Assembly: GCF_900078315.1 (NCBI RefSeq)
Contig: NZ_FKBS01000029.1
Location: 543,654-607,653, forward strand
Reading direction: 5' to 3'
DNA from: Bordetella ansorpii
GTDB taxonomy: Bacteria > Pseudomonadota > Gammaproteobacteria > Burkholderiales > Burkholderiaceae_B
DNA length: 64,000 bases
Shown here: positions 28,813 to 40,041 of the stretch, piece by piece
Numbering within the stretch: position 1 is the first letter of the stretch
Layout: each line of letters starts with the position of its first letter
Translations under genes and position numbers: made by a program
The notes under the pieces: model-generated
Databases searched by the model: none
What the model saw: the letters and a program-made list of their open reading frames with translations, nothing else
Told to the model about the DNA's origin: nothing

Positions 28813-30234
28813 TCAGGTTGAAGGGGGAGGATGGGATGAGCGCCTGGCGTCGGCCTGCTCCAGCAGGCGGCGGCGCGCGGCCTCGAGCAATGCGAGCTCG
28901 CTCTCGAATTTATCCCTGGCGTCTTCGCCGGGCAGCACCAGGGCGCGCTCCAGGGACTCGGCATCCATGCGCGTGGCGCGCGAGATGGCCTGCACACGGG
29001 CCGGGCTGCTCAAGGCGGTGTACTGCGGCAGCACGCGCGCGGCGGCCTCGTGCAAGGCCCGCACCTGCGCGGCATGCAGCGCGGCGGCGCCCTGCCCGCG
29101 CAGATACTGGCCCGTGCCGCGCACCTGGTCGCCCATCGAGCGGCGGTTCGCCTGGCCGGGCGGCATCACGGGGCCGAAGCGCGTGGCCGAACGCCACACC
29201 GCGGCGGCGGCGGCCAGCAATGCGATCAGCACGGCGACCCAGGCGTTGTTCCAGAGCCAACTGGAAAGCGACGGCGACGGCTTGTGCGCCTGCTGGCCCA
29301 AGCCATCGACGAACCAGACCTCGCTGTCGGGCCGCACCTGCAGTGCTGCCGCCAGCACCAGCGGATTGTCCTCGATCAGCGCCTGTCCGTTGTACATGAA
29401 GGACGGCGTGCCGATCACCGTGACGCTGCCGCTGCCCACCGCGACACGCATCATCTCGATGCCGTGTTCGCCTTGCAGGGCCCAGGTGGGATCGCGCTCG
29501 CCGATGGGCACGTAATACGCCTGGGAAGGCCATCCGCAGGCCTTGAAGGCACGTTCGCTGCCGTAGGTGCCAGACGCTTCCGGCCAGACCTCGACCAGTT
29601 GGCGGCACACCACGCCGGACGACTTGGCCTGCCCCTTTTCGGCAATGGGCGGATCGGCGTCCTCGTCATCCGCCTGGACCGCCTCGTCATCCGCCCGGGC
29701 GGCGGCCAGGACAGGGCCCTGGAACGCCGCGGCAGTCGTCTGCCCGGGTTTGTCGGCCGGCAAGGGCTTCAGTTTCTCGGCAGGAGGAGGAACGAGCTGG
29801 TCGCGCTCGTCGCTATCCCACCCGTCCTCGCTGTTCTCGTCCTCGTCGGGCAGGTACTCGTCCACGTCGCGCAGCAATACGCCGGGCAACGCCGTCATGC
29901 CGTCCAGCGAGCCGAAGACCACCAGATGGCCGCCCCGGCGCACCCAGCCCGCCAGATGGAACACCTGCTCCGAGTCCGCCTCATCGCCCAGATCGGCCAC
30001 CACCACCCGCGCCTGCCGGGGCGTCTCGGGATCGAAGCCATCGCTGGTCACCACCTTGGCGCCCAGCCTGTGCACCAGTTCCTGGGTGACGTGCAAATTG
30101 TCGGCGAAGAACGGCAACTCGCGCGGGCGGTCGTCCTTGAGCCGGTCGAGATTCCTGGCGCCCCACCAGCCGCCCACGCCAAGCAGCAGGACGATGACGG
30201 CAATGCCCACGGTCCACTTCCGCGAGAGGCTCAT
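28813..30234 (-). CDS. DUF4350-type membrane protein
   Basis: This 473-aa protein has an N-terminal helix (VGIAVIVLLLGVGGWWGA), a large extracytoplasmic domain and a second helix (NAWVAVLIALLAAAAAVW) near residue 340. A cytoplasmic alpha-helical tail ends in an Arg-rich stretch. The domain has the DUF4350 pattern of a GAT-like fold (QARVVVADLGDEADSEQVFHLAGWVRRGGHLVVFG). An acidic Asp/Glu-rich insert (about residues 125-230) is unusual. It overlaps the DUF4129 gene by 4 bp. Its role in the MoxR cluster is unknown. Confidence 0.8.
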   Translation of the reverse strand: MSLSRKWTVGIAVIVLLLGVGGWWGARNLDRLKDDRPRELPFFADNLHVTQELVHRLGAKVVTSDGFDPETPRQARVVVADLGDEADSEQVFHLAGWVRRGGHLVVFGSLDGMTALPGVLLRDVDEYLPDEDENSEDGWDSDERDQLVPPPAEKLKPLPADKPGQTTAAAFQGPVLAAARADDEAVQADDEDADPPIAEKGQAKSSGVVCRQLVEVWPEASGTYGSERAFKACGWPSQAYYVPIGERDPTWALQGEHGIEMMRVAVGSGSVTVIGTPSFMYNGQALIEDNPLVLAAALQVRPDSEVWFVDGLGQQAHKPSPSLSSWLWNNAWVAVLIALLAAAAAVWRSATRFGPVMPPGQANRRSMGDQVRGTGQYLRGQGAAALHAAQVRALHEAAARVLPQYTALSSPARVQAISRATRMDAESLERALVLPGEDARDKFESELALLEAARRRLLEQADARRSSHPPPST

Positions 30235-31016
30235 GGCGCCGCTCCGGAAGATGCGCCGGGCGGCAGCATGCGCTCGAAATCGTCGAACAGGGCCTGCATG
30301 CGCGACGCATCGGGCAGGCTGGCGCCATAGGCGGCCAGTTGCCAGGCGCCGACCAGGCTGGCGAAGAAGCTGGCCGAGGCCGGCGGCAACGCGCGCGCGG
30401 ACAGCGCCACGCATTCCCGCTCGGTGCTGGCCGCGCGGATCGGCACGGCATGCCCATGCACCATGCGCGACAGCGCGGAACGGTAGAGCAGCGCCAGCGC
30501 CGCCCTGCCCGCTCCCTCGCGCCACAGGCGCGCGGCCTCGGCAGCGACGTCTTCGGGCATGCTGGCCGGCCGGATGTCCAGGCCGCTGACGGTGCCGGGC
30601 GGCAAGGGCTCGCGCCGCGTTCTGGGCGCCTCGGCGGTTCCACGCACCTTGATCCAGCGGCGCAGGTTCAGCAGCACATAGATGACGAGCAGCCCGCCGA
30701 ACACCCACATCGCCAGGCGCAAGGCCTCTTCCAGGCCGGTCATGGGCGACAGCGAGTCGTCCCTGCGCTTGGCCGGCTCTTTGTCTTCCTTGGGACGATT
30801 CACGGGCCGTTCGAGATCGGCGCGTGTCTTCGCGGCGGCTTGCCGCACGTCCTCGCGCGAGAACGGCATGGGCGACTCGGTGAAGTCGTCCTGCTCGATG
30901 TATTCGGCGTCGTCGTCCAGCGACGGGCTGGCCGCCGTGGCCGCGCAGGCCGGCCCCAGGGCCAGGACGGCCGCCAGCAGCAAGCGCGCGCCATCGCGCC
31001 TAGCGGGGAAAGACAC
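30231..31016 (-). CDS. DUF4129 protein of the MoxR cluster
   Basis: The 261-aa product starts at GTG 31016, chosen because AGGAG lies seven bases upstream and because this puts a signal peptide (RLLLAAVLALGPACAATA) at the N-terminus. An ATG at 31058 would overlap the previous gene by 59 bp. A single membrane helix (MWVFGGLLVIYVLLNL) is followed by the DUF4129 domain (EAARLWREGAGRAALALLYRSAL). The function is unknown. It is fixed between a membrane protein and the DUF4350 gene. Confidence 0.8.
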   Translation of the reverse strand: MSFPARRDGARLLLAAVLALGPACAATAASPSLDDDAEYIEQDDFTESPMPFSREDVRQAAAKTRADLERPVNRPKEDKEPAKRRDDSLSPMTGLEEALRLAMWVFGGLLVIYVLLNLRRWIKVRGTAEAPRTRREPLPPGTVSGLDIRPASMPEDVAAEAARLWREGAGRAALALLYRSALSRMVHGHAVPIRAASTERECVALSARALPPASASFFASLVGAWQLAAYGASLPDASRMQALFDDFERMLPPGASSGAAP

Positions 31017-31734
31017 GGCGCAGCTCCTGTTCCACGTCCCAGGCTTCGAGCTGGACACGGCGGTTCAGATACATGGCGAAGCCCGCCGCCACGTAGAAGG
31101 GTTCCAGCACGAACACGACCAGCATGTAGGCGCCCGCCATCAGCAGGTCGCCCCAGACCGATTCGGAATACAGATACCAGTCGAAGACGCTGCGCTGCGT
31201 ATCGTGCGGCATCAAGAGGATGAGGGTCGACAGGATGGCCAGCGTCAAAGCCTGCTCGACCGTGGCGAAGGCGGTCTGCATGCCGGCGGCGCTGAAGCGC
31301 CAGCCGCTCAGCAACAGGCGCCGCCGTTCGCGCCGCTGGCGGCCGCGCTGGCCTTCCAGTTGCACCACGGGCTGCACGTACGACCGCCAGGGCGAGAAGC
31401 GCCACAGGACGAAGGTGGTGAACCATTGGCTGCCCCACACGGCCTTGCGCTGGCGCCACAGGTCGGCCCGGGTGGTGGACTGGCCGAACACCGCGCGAGA
31501 CAGCACGAACAGCAGGGTGCGGTCCAGCCAGGGCTTGAAGAGGAAGATCAGCAGCATCGGCAGCCAGGTCGCGATGAGGGCGCTGGACAGCGACACCAGC
31601 GCGGCGACCGCATAGACGGGCAGGAAAATGCGCCACAGGGATGGCCACAGGCTGCGCGCCAGCGCAACGCCCAGGTCGCTGGCCTCGGCCATGCTGCGGT
31701 GGCGCAGTTCGATGGCGGCTTCAATCACCGGCAT
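31000..31734 (-). CDS. Polytopic membrane protein of unknown function in the MoxR cluster
   Basis: The 244-aa protein starts MPVIEAAIELRHRSMAEASD and has about four hydrophobic segments, including IFLPVYAVAALVSLSSALIATWLPMLLIF near the N-terminus and a pair near residues 160 and 195. A basic stretch, GQRGRQRRERRR, lies in the middle loop. I do not recognise a named family. It overlaps the SpoIIM-fusion gene by 14 bp and the DUF4129 gene by 17 bp, so it is translationally embedded in the cluster. It may form part of a membrane complex with its neighbours. Confidence 0.8.
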   Translation of the reverse strand: MPVIEAAIELRHRSMAEASDLGVALARSLWPSLWRIFLPVYAVAALVSLSSALIATWLPMLLIFLFKPWLDRTLLFVLSRAVFGQSTTRADLWRQRKAVWGSQWFTTFVLWRFSPWRSYVQPVVQLEGQRGRQRRERRRLLLSGWRFSAAGMQTAFATVEQALTLAILSTLILLMPHDTQRSVFDWYLYSESVWGDLLMAGAYMLVVFVLEPFYVAAGFAMYLNRRVQLEAWDVEQELRRVFPR

Positions 31735-33418
31735 GCGCGGCCTCCCTGGGAGCCGGATCGCGGCGCGGGCGGCCCTGCCAGCCCAGGTATCCGATGACCA
31801 GCAGCCAGCAGGCCGCGGCAACGCTGTATTTCACGTCCGGTTCGATCCAGCGCGACGAGGACCAGAAGGCCTCGACGGCCGCCGCGATCAGCAGCATGGC
31901 GGCCACGCCGTAGACCAGCACCACCGCCTGCCCCGCGGCGCGCTTGAGGGATTCCAGGCGAGTCAGCGTACCCGGCGCCAGCCAGGCGTGGCCGATCATC
32001 AGGCCGGCCGCGCCGGACAGGACGATGGCCGTCAGTTCGAACGCCGCGTGGGTGGCGACGAAGGAGTAGAAATTCTCGGCGTGCCCGGCCGCCACCATGT
32101 AGCCGCCGATCAGGCCGATGGAGGCCCCGTTGTAGACGATGTAGAACACGCTGCCCACGCCGGCGAAGATGCCGCTGGCGAAGCATTGGAAGCCGATGCC
32201 GATGTTGTTCATGATGTAGAAGCCGAACATCGTCCAGTCGTCGCCGGCGTCGCGCTTGCGGCCCAGCGCTTGCGCGCCGCTGCGGTACATGTCGTCGTAC
32301 TCGCGCACCTGGCTGGCGCCCAGGATGTGGCCGGCCAGGTCGCGGTCCAGCGCGGCCGCCACGCCCAGGGCCAGCAAGGGCACCGAGAACAGCAAGGCGG
32401 ACATCAGCACATAGCGCCAATGCGTGCGCACCGCCTGCGGGAAATCGATCAGCAGGAACCTGGCCAGCGCCTGCCGGCCGGCGCCGCGGGGGCGATACAC
32501 CACCGTGTGGGCGCGCTGCACCAAAGACTCGAGCCGCCGGACCAGATAAGCAGGATAGGCGCGCGACTGCGCCAGCGCCAGGTGGCCGCATGCCTGGCGG
32601 TACAGGGCCGCCAGCCGGGCGCCGTCATGGCGCTTGCCCTCCTGGGAGGCCTTGACCAGGGTGTCGAGCTCGGCCCAGCCGGGGGCGTGCGCGATCTCGA
32701 ACTGGCGAGGCGCCTGCGGCGCGCCATAAGGATGCCGATCCACCGCCCACTGGGCCACGCCCAGCAGGCGGCGGGTGGCGCTGGCGTTGTCGCCGGTATC
32801 GGGCAAGGCGGAGCCGGCCATGCGCGCCAGCTCGTCGAAACGTTGGGGCGTCAGCCGGCCGTGGCGGCCGGCCAGCGCCACGATGACGGCCTGCTCGGGC
32901 AGGCCGAGGGTGCGGCCGGGATCGAGAATGGCGGCGTCGGGCAGTTTGCCGTCCAGGTCGGCCGACTGGTCGAACACCACCAGGGTGCCGGCGGCCATGT
33001 CGCCCAGGCGCTTGCTGTCACGGCGCAGCAGGATGGCGATGGCGCCCGCGCCATAGAAACCGGGCAGGAAGTCGGCGGCGCGCAGCAGATTGCGCGTCAG
33101 CGAGGCGCCCAGGGTGACGGGCTGGCCGGTATCCATCACCACGCGCAGGCCCATCAGGCGCTTGCCGGGCGTGGCGCCGCGGCGCGTCATCTCGAAAGCG
33201 ACCGGATACAGCCATTCGAGAAGGAAATAGGCGATGAGGATCAGCCCCTGGGCCAGGCCGCCCAGGCCCACGGCGAAGGTGAACAGGACGGCCAGGATGG
33301 CCCAGCGGATAAGCCAATCCACCAGATAGGCGAGGCTGCGGGCCATGATGCCGGCCGGGCGCAGCGCGATGAAGATGCCTTCTGGTGTCTCGGAGGGGTG
33401 AGCGGCGTCCAGGCGCAC
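31721..33418 (-). CDS. RDD-SpoIIM (DUF95) fusion membrane protein
   Basis: This is a single 565-aa frame. Residues about 20-155 form an RDD domain with three helices (ARSLAYLVDWLIRWAILAVL, GATPGKRLMGLRVV, DSKRLGDMAAGTLVVFD). Residues about 240-530 form a stage II sporulation protein M-type domain with several helices (YVLMSALLFSVPLLALGVAA to ELTAIVLSGAAGLMIGHAWL). In many bacteria these are separate genes next to moxR. The start is GTG 33418 with a weak ribosome-binding site. Its role is unknown; RDD-SpoIIM pairs are presumed membrane-complex components. Confidence 0.85.
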   Translation of the reverse strand: MRLDAAHPSETPEGIFIALRPAGIMARSLAYLVDWLIRWAILAVLFTFAVGLGGLAQGLILIAYFLLEWLYPVAFEMTRRGATPGKRLMGLRVVMDTGQPVTLGASLTRNLLRAADFLPGFYGAGAIAILLRRDSKRLGDMAAGTLVVFDQSADLDGKLPDAAILDPGRTLGLPEQAVIVALAGRHGRLTPQRFDELARMAGSALPDTGDNASATRRLLGVAQWAVDRHPYGAPQAPRQFEIAHAPGWAELDTLVKASQEGKRHDGARLAALYRQACGHLALAQSRAYPAYLVRRLESLVQRAHTVVYRPRGAGRQALARFLLIDFPQAVRTHWRYVLMSALLFSVPLLALGVAAALDRDLAGHILGASQVREYDDMYRSGAQALGRKRDAGDDWTMFGFYIMNNIGIGFQCFASGIFAGVGSVFYIVYNGASIGLIGGYMVAAGHAENFYSFVATHAAFELTAIVLSGAAGLMIGHAWLAPGTLTRLESLKRAAGQAVVLVYGVAAMLLIAAAVEAFWSSSRWIEPDVKYSVAAACWLLVIGYLGWQGRPRRDPAPREAAHAGD

Positions 33419-33444
33419 GGTACTACGGGTGCGTCCGACGTGGC

Positions 33445-33966
33445 TCAGTCTGCTTCCACGACGATGGAGTCGGCGATCAGGTCATGGATGCAGCGACGGT
33501 CCTGGCGGAAGATGAACAGCGAATCGACCAGGCCGAAGATGCTGCCAACGATAGGGATGGCGCTGATCAGGGCCGGGACCAGGTAGCGCAGGCCGAAGAT
33601 GCGGCCGAAGGTGATGCGCGAACCATCGGCGCGGACGATGCGGACCTTCATGGCGCGCTTGCCGACGGTCTGGCTGCGGGTGACCAGCATGTAGATCTGC
33701 AAAGCGGCGATCGCCACGAACCAGAGCACGGCGAAGAGCACGGCGATGGTGGAACCACCGCTCGAATCCATGATGCCCACCACGATACCCGCCGGCAGGA
33801 ACAACAGGGAATCGATGATGACCGCAGCCAGGCGGGCGAGACGTCCGGCCAGGCGGCCGACCCCCGGTGCCTGCGGAGCGATGTCACCGACAGTGGCCGT
33901 GGGCGGCGCGTAACGCTGGTCGATGTCCTGCGAGTCAATCACTTGCGTATCAGTCACCTGCTGCAT
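33445..33966 (-). CDS. RDD-family membrane protein
   Basis: The 173-aa protein has a hydrophilic N-terminus rich in Asp and Gln, then an RDD fold (RLAGRLARLAAVIIDSLLFLPAGIVVGI, SQTVGKRAMKVRIVRADGS, DRRCIHDLIADSIVV) with about three membrane helices. It is the first gene of the MoxR cluster, 26 bp before the RDD-SpoIIM fusion, giving two RDD proteins in tandem. AAAGGAAA precedes the ATG. Function is unknown; some RDD proteins transport ions or osmolytes. Confidence 0.9.
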   Translation of the reverse strand: MQQVTDTQVIDSQDIDQRYAPPTATVGDIAPQAPGVGRLAGRLARLAAVIIDSLLFLPAGIVVGIMDSSGGSTIAVLFAVLWFVAIAALQIYMLVTRSQTVGKRAMKVRIVRADGSRITFGRIFGLRYLVPALISAIPIVGSIFGLVDSLFIFRQDRRCIHDLIADSIVVEAD

Positions 33967-34069
33967 GACTTTCCTTTTCTGGAAGTGGGAAGTGGGGAGA
34001 CAAGCCAGGCACGGAGATTACTCGCGGGCAGCGGTAACAACAAGAACTTTTCGCAATAAACCTTGTCTA

Positions 34070-34094
34070 ATGCCGCATCAAAATGCGGCATTTT
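34070..34094 (+). terminator. Terminator-like hairpin in the tusA-RDD gap
   Basis: atgccgca (34070-34077) pairs perfectly with tgcggcat (34084-34091) around tcaaaa. TTTT follows on the plus strand, but on the minus strand, the direction of the nearby genes, no T-run follows. It may still end tusA transcription weakly. The 227-bp gap (33967-34193) otherwise shows nothing recognisable. Confidence 0.35.
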
Positions 34095-34193
34095 CGGTCT
34101 ATTCGTAAGAAACCGTATCCAAACGGGCTCGCGGCGCGCCGCCTCGGCCCGAGCCGCGCGGCGACGGCTCGCCGGAGGGACGCGATGGACCGG

Positions 34194-34446
34194 CTAGCGG
34201 CGGCGCAGGAAATGCGCCGTGCGGCCCTCGTCGGACTGCTGGGCCAACAAGGCGTTGCCTGTTTGGCGCGAGAACGCCTGGAAGTCGCGGACGGCGTTCG
34301 GATCGGTGGTCAGCACGCGCAGGACGTCGCCGCTGGCCATCTGTGCCAAGGCCTTCTTGGCGCGCAGGATCGGTAACGGGCAATTGAGGCCCGTGGCGTC
34401 GACCTCGTGCTGATGGGCCGGCAGCTCGCCGGCCCCGCTGGGGGTG

Positions 34447-34460
<14 letters not shown>
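34194..34460 (-). CDS. tusA: TusA-family sulfurtransferase
   Basis: The 88-aa protein has the TusA fold with the catalytic cysteine in [18 protein letters not shown] (about residue 27) and the downstream [20 protein letters not shown]. TusA relays sulfur for tRNA 2-thiouridine, molybdenum cofactor and other pathways. The start MNASDTPSG overlaps the alaS stop by 14 bp. No other tus genes are present. The TusA subfamily role (tRNA thiolation or another sulfur relay) cannot be fixed. Confidence 0.88.
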
Positions 34461-37065
<2,605 letters not shown>

Positions 37066-37097
37066 CGTGGATGACGCAGGATCTAGGCGAATCTTTG

Positions 37098-37103
37098 ATT
37101 ATA
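37098..37103 (-). promoter_or_regulatory. -10 element of an alaS promoter
   Basis: A perfect TATAAT on the minus strand lies 33 bp upstream of the alaS ATG. No good -35 is present at 16-18 bp (CACCCA at best), so it may need an activator. Confidence 0.45.
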
Positions 37104-37150
37104 GGGGGTGCGCTGCCCTCTGGGTGGCGCGCCCCGCTTCGTGTCCTCGG

Positions 37151-38215
37151 TCAGCGCACACAGATATAACCGGTGGTCCAGCCCTCGTCGTCATTCCATT
37201 TGCCGCCCGCGGAAATGATCACCGCCGAATAACCCGCCGGGCACGAGCAAGCGCCGGTCCGTGGGTTCGCCGTCGATATTCCCGTGTAATGATGGCAGCC
37301 GAAGCGGTTGTTCTCGGCGAACCCGCCGCCGAATCCGCCGTCTTCGGCGGCCCAGGCGCCATTGCGGCACGTCAGCATGCCGCCCGGGTTCGAGCGCGCC
37401 GCCAGCCCGGACACGTTGCAGGCCTGGCCCACGGTGGCCACGCCCAGCAGCAGATATTCCTGGGAGATCAGGCGGCCGCCCGAGACGACCGATCCCGACG
37501 TGGTCAGGCTGCCCTGCAGTTGCGGATCGCGCGAGTCGAAGCGCCGCACGTAGCGATCGGCCGTTGCCAGATCCATGCCGGCCCAGAGCACCGGCGTGCC
37601 CGCGGGCAATACCGCCGCGCCCGGCGCGTAAGGATTGGCGAAATCGAATGCCGCGCCCCGCAGACGGCCGCCCGACGCCGCGGTGGCATGGCCCCCATGC
37701 CCCTCGGTGGCGGCCACGAGCTCCGCCAGCCGCATCGCATCGGGCGTGCCATCGGCGCCCTGCAGCGCCTGTGTGGAATACACCAGGGCCTCGACCCGGC
37801 AGTTTGCGCCGGGACAGGCGTTCGGACGGAACAGGCGGATACGGGCTTGCGCGCCGCCAGCCGCCGTCTCGGGAAAACCGGCCGGCAGCAGCCCCTGGGA
37901 TCGGAACTCGGCAAGCGTGGGCGCCATGGGATCGGCATAGCGCCAGCGGCCCTGTTCATCCACCGGGCGCGAGCCCGCCGCCAGGGCATCGAAATGCCGC
38001 TCCAGCATGCGGCTGGCCGCGTGCCGGATCTCCAGCAGCCACTTGCCCGTGGCCTGGGCAGCAACGTCGTCGGCGCGCCGCATCAGGGCAGCCGACCCCC
38101 ATACCGCCAGCAGCGTGCCCACCAGCAACGCGATGGAAAGCTCGATCAGCGCGAAGCCTCTCCGCGCACGGCCACCCGCGCTTCGGACATATCGGTATGA
38201 GACGGATGCGGACAT
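37151..38215 (-). CDS. pilV: PilV minor tip pilin/adhesin of a type IVb thin pilus
   Basis: The 354-aa prepilin has a class III leader cleaved at Gly20-Phe21 (RRG/FALIELSIALLVG) with Glu at +5. A long globular body follows. The C-terminal segment has shufflon-cassette features: the CNVSGLAARSNPGGMLTCRNGAW motif, several Cys and a terminal GYICVR. In R64 thin pili, PilV forms the tip and its C-terminus selects the recipient. No inverted sfx repeats or Rci recombinase lie nearby, so the tail appears fixed. It is the last gene of the pil cluster, 7 bp after pilS. Confidence 0.88.
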   Translation of the reverse strand: MSASVSYRYVRSAGGRARRGFALIELSIALLVGTLLAVWGSAALMRRADDVAAQATGKWLLEIRHAASRMLERHFDALAAGSRPVDEQGRWRYADPMAPTLAEFRSQGLLPAGFPETAAGGAQARIRLFRPNACPGANCRVEALVYSTQALQGADGTPDAMRLAELVAATEGHGGHATAASGGRLRGAAFDFANPYAPGAAVLPAGTPVLWAGMDLATADRYVRRFDSRDPQLQGSLTTSGSVVSGGRLISQEYLLLGVATVGQACNVSGLAARSNPGGMLTCRNGAWAAEDGGFGGGFAENNRFGCHHYTGISTANPRTGACSCPAGYSAVIISAGGKWNDDEGWTTGYICVR

Positions 38216-38222
38216 GATGGCC

Positions 38223-38840
38223 TCAGCGCGCCGTGAACACGAAGGTATTGCGGTCGCCCTGCGCGCACTGCGCCTCGGCGCGCGTGGCCAGGTAGGCCAG
38301 CGCCGGCGTGGCGGTCGAGTCCTTCACCACCACCGCCCCGCCCTGCCCCTGCACGGAGATGATCTCGGCGGAACGCTGCATGACCGAAGCCAGGCCAGGG
38401 CAGGCCGCATGGCTGACGTTGTTGAGCGTCAGCGTGAATCCCGAGCCTGCCCCGCCCGCCGCGAACACGGCGGGCGCCAGGGAAACGACCCCATTGCCCG
38501 CCGTGCCGTTGCCGCCCAGCCCGTGGGCCACCACGGAGGAGGCGCCGGAGCCATCCACCGACAGCACGCTGGAGTCGCGCAACGCGTTGGCCAGCGTGCC
38601 GGTATCGATGCTTGCATAGGGCGTGGGGCCGGCGCCCTGGGCATTGGCCTTGGTTCGGGCAACGAAGCGCTGCAGTTCCGCGCCCACGTTGGGCACTTTG
38701 TTCTCGACGACGTAGTTGCCGATCGCGGGAATGCCCACGATGGCCGCCAGCAGCACGATCGCCGTGACGATGGAAACCTCGATCAGGGAAAAACCGTGCT
38801 GATTCGGCGCGGCGGCACGGCAATGCAGGAAATGGCGCAT
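38223..38840 (-). CDS. pilS: PilS major pilin of a type IVb thin pilus
   Basis: The 205-aa prepilin has a 16-residue leader ending in Gly and then FSLIEVSIVTAIVLLAAIVG, with Glu at +5 as required for methylation and assembly. The first about 25 residues after cleavage form the polymerising helix. The rest is small-residue-rich, with two cysteines near the C-terminal half. The start MRHFLHCRAAAPNQHG is preferred over the longer frame. No prepilin peptidase gene is in the window, so processing depends on an enzyme elsewhere. Confidence 0.88.
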   Translation of the reverse strand: MRHFLHCRAAAPNQHGFSLIEVSIVTAIVLLAAIVGIPAIGNYVVENKVPNVGAELQRFVARTKANAQGAGPTPYASIDTGTLANALRDSSVLSVDGSGASSVVAHGLGGNGTAGNGVVSLAPAVFAAGGAGSGFTLTLNNVSHAACPGLASVMQRSAEIISVQGQGGAVVVKDSTATPALAYLATRAEAQCAQGDRNTFVFTAR

Positions 38841-38874
38841 GGGAAATGACTCCAGGGAAGGAACGAAAAGGAAT

Positions 38875-40041
38875 TCAACGGCTGGCATGGAATTGGGTGA
38901 GCGCGCGCCGTAGTTCGTCGATGGCGGCGTAATGCCACAACGCCAGGCCGATCACCGCGCCCGTGGCGCCCAGCAACAGGACCCAGCGGGCGGCCTGGGC
39001 CTGGCGCCGCACCCGGGCGACGGTGTGGGACTCGATGCGCGCGCGCGCCTGCTGCAAGCCGCCCGCCAGGCCATGCGCGCCGATCATGTCGGCCATGAAC
39101 CACCACAGCTCCCGATCGAACAGGCCGGTGTCCAGGCTGTGCTCGCCGACGATGCCGGCATCGATACGGGCGAGCATGGCGGCGACATGGCCGGCGAGCC
39201 AGGGCCGCGCGTTCCAGGCGAACGTGGCCAGCGCCTCGCGCAGCCGCGTGTCGATGTTGCCGCGCTGGCGCAGCAGCACCGACAGCATCGCCAGGAAGCG
39301 GATGGCGTGGAAATCCCGGTACAGCCGCCATACCGCCCAGCGATCCAACCCTGTGCGCACTCGCCCGGTAAGGTTGGGCAAGGACCACAGGACCAGCGCC
39401 ACCCCGGCGGGCAAGCCGAAGCCCCAGAGCGGCAGCGCATACCGCACGGCATCGGCCAGGGCATAGAGCCTGCGCGTCAACGGCCCCAGGTAATCGGGCG
39501 GCAGCCCTTGGAACACCTGCTGCAGCCGCGGCACGGTGAAGAAAGGCACGGCGCACAACAAGGCCAGGGTCACGCCCAGGGCGGCCAACCCCGCCGCCAC
39601 GGTGACCAGCAGTTCGTCGCGCAGCCCCCGGACCAGCCGGACCGCACGGGCCAGATCGCGCAGCACCTCGGCCAGCGCATCGCCGCCGGCCGCCTGCGCC
39701 GACGCCACCAGCAGGCATTCGTCGGCGGGCAACGCATCGGCCCACGCGGCGGCAAGATCGCCGCCGCTTTCCTGGTAGCGCCGCGCCCAGCGCCGCGCCA
39801 GCCGTCCGCGCACCGTGGCCTGGCCATACCGGCGCGCATCGTCCTCGAAGAGATCGAGCAGGGTCTTGCGCCCCTGCAGCGCCAGCAGGACCTCGGCAAG
39901 ATAGGCGTAGTAATCGGCGCGCATGGCGCGAAACCGCCAGGCGTCCAGCCCTTGCGCGCAGCGGGCGCGCCATCCACCGGCGAACAGGCCCGGCATGCCT
40001 TTCGACAGGTCCCGGCCATGCGCGGCATGGTCATGCCTCAT
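38875..40041 (-). CDS. pilR: PilR inner-membrane platform protein (GspF family)
   Basis: This 388-aa protein is the R64 PilR-type relative of GspF/PilC that forms the inner-membrane core of the pilus machine. Hydrophobic segments occur around VTVAAGLAALGVTLALLCAVPFF, ALPLWGFGLPAGVALVLW and WVLLLGATGAVIGLALWHY. T2SSF-like domains flank them (LAEVLLALQGRKTLLDLF, AMLSVLLRQRGNIDTRLREAL). The ATG overlaps the pilQ stop. It is followed by pilS 34 bp downstream. Confidence 0.87.
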   Translation of the reverse strand: MRHDHAAHGRDLSKGMPGLFAGGWRARCAQGLDAWRFRAMRADYYAYLAEVLLALQGRKTLLDLFEDDARRYGQATVRGRLARRWARRYQESGGDLAAAWADALPADECLLVASAQAAGGDALAEVLRDLARAVRLVRGLRDELLVTVAAGLAALGVTLALLCAVPFFTVPRLQQVFQGLPPDYLGPLTRRLYALADAVRYALPLWGFGLPAGVALVLWSLPNLTGRVRTGLDRWAVWRLYRDFHAIRFLAMLSVLLRQRGNIDTRLREALATFAWNARPWLAGHVAAMLARIDAGIVGEHSLDTGLFDRELWWFMADMIGAHGLAGGLQQARARIESHTVARVRRQAQAARWVLLLGATGAVIGLALWHYAAIDELRRALTQFHASR

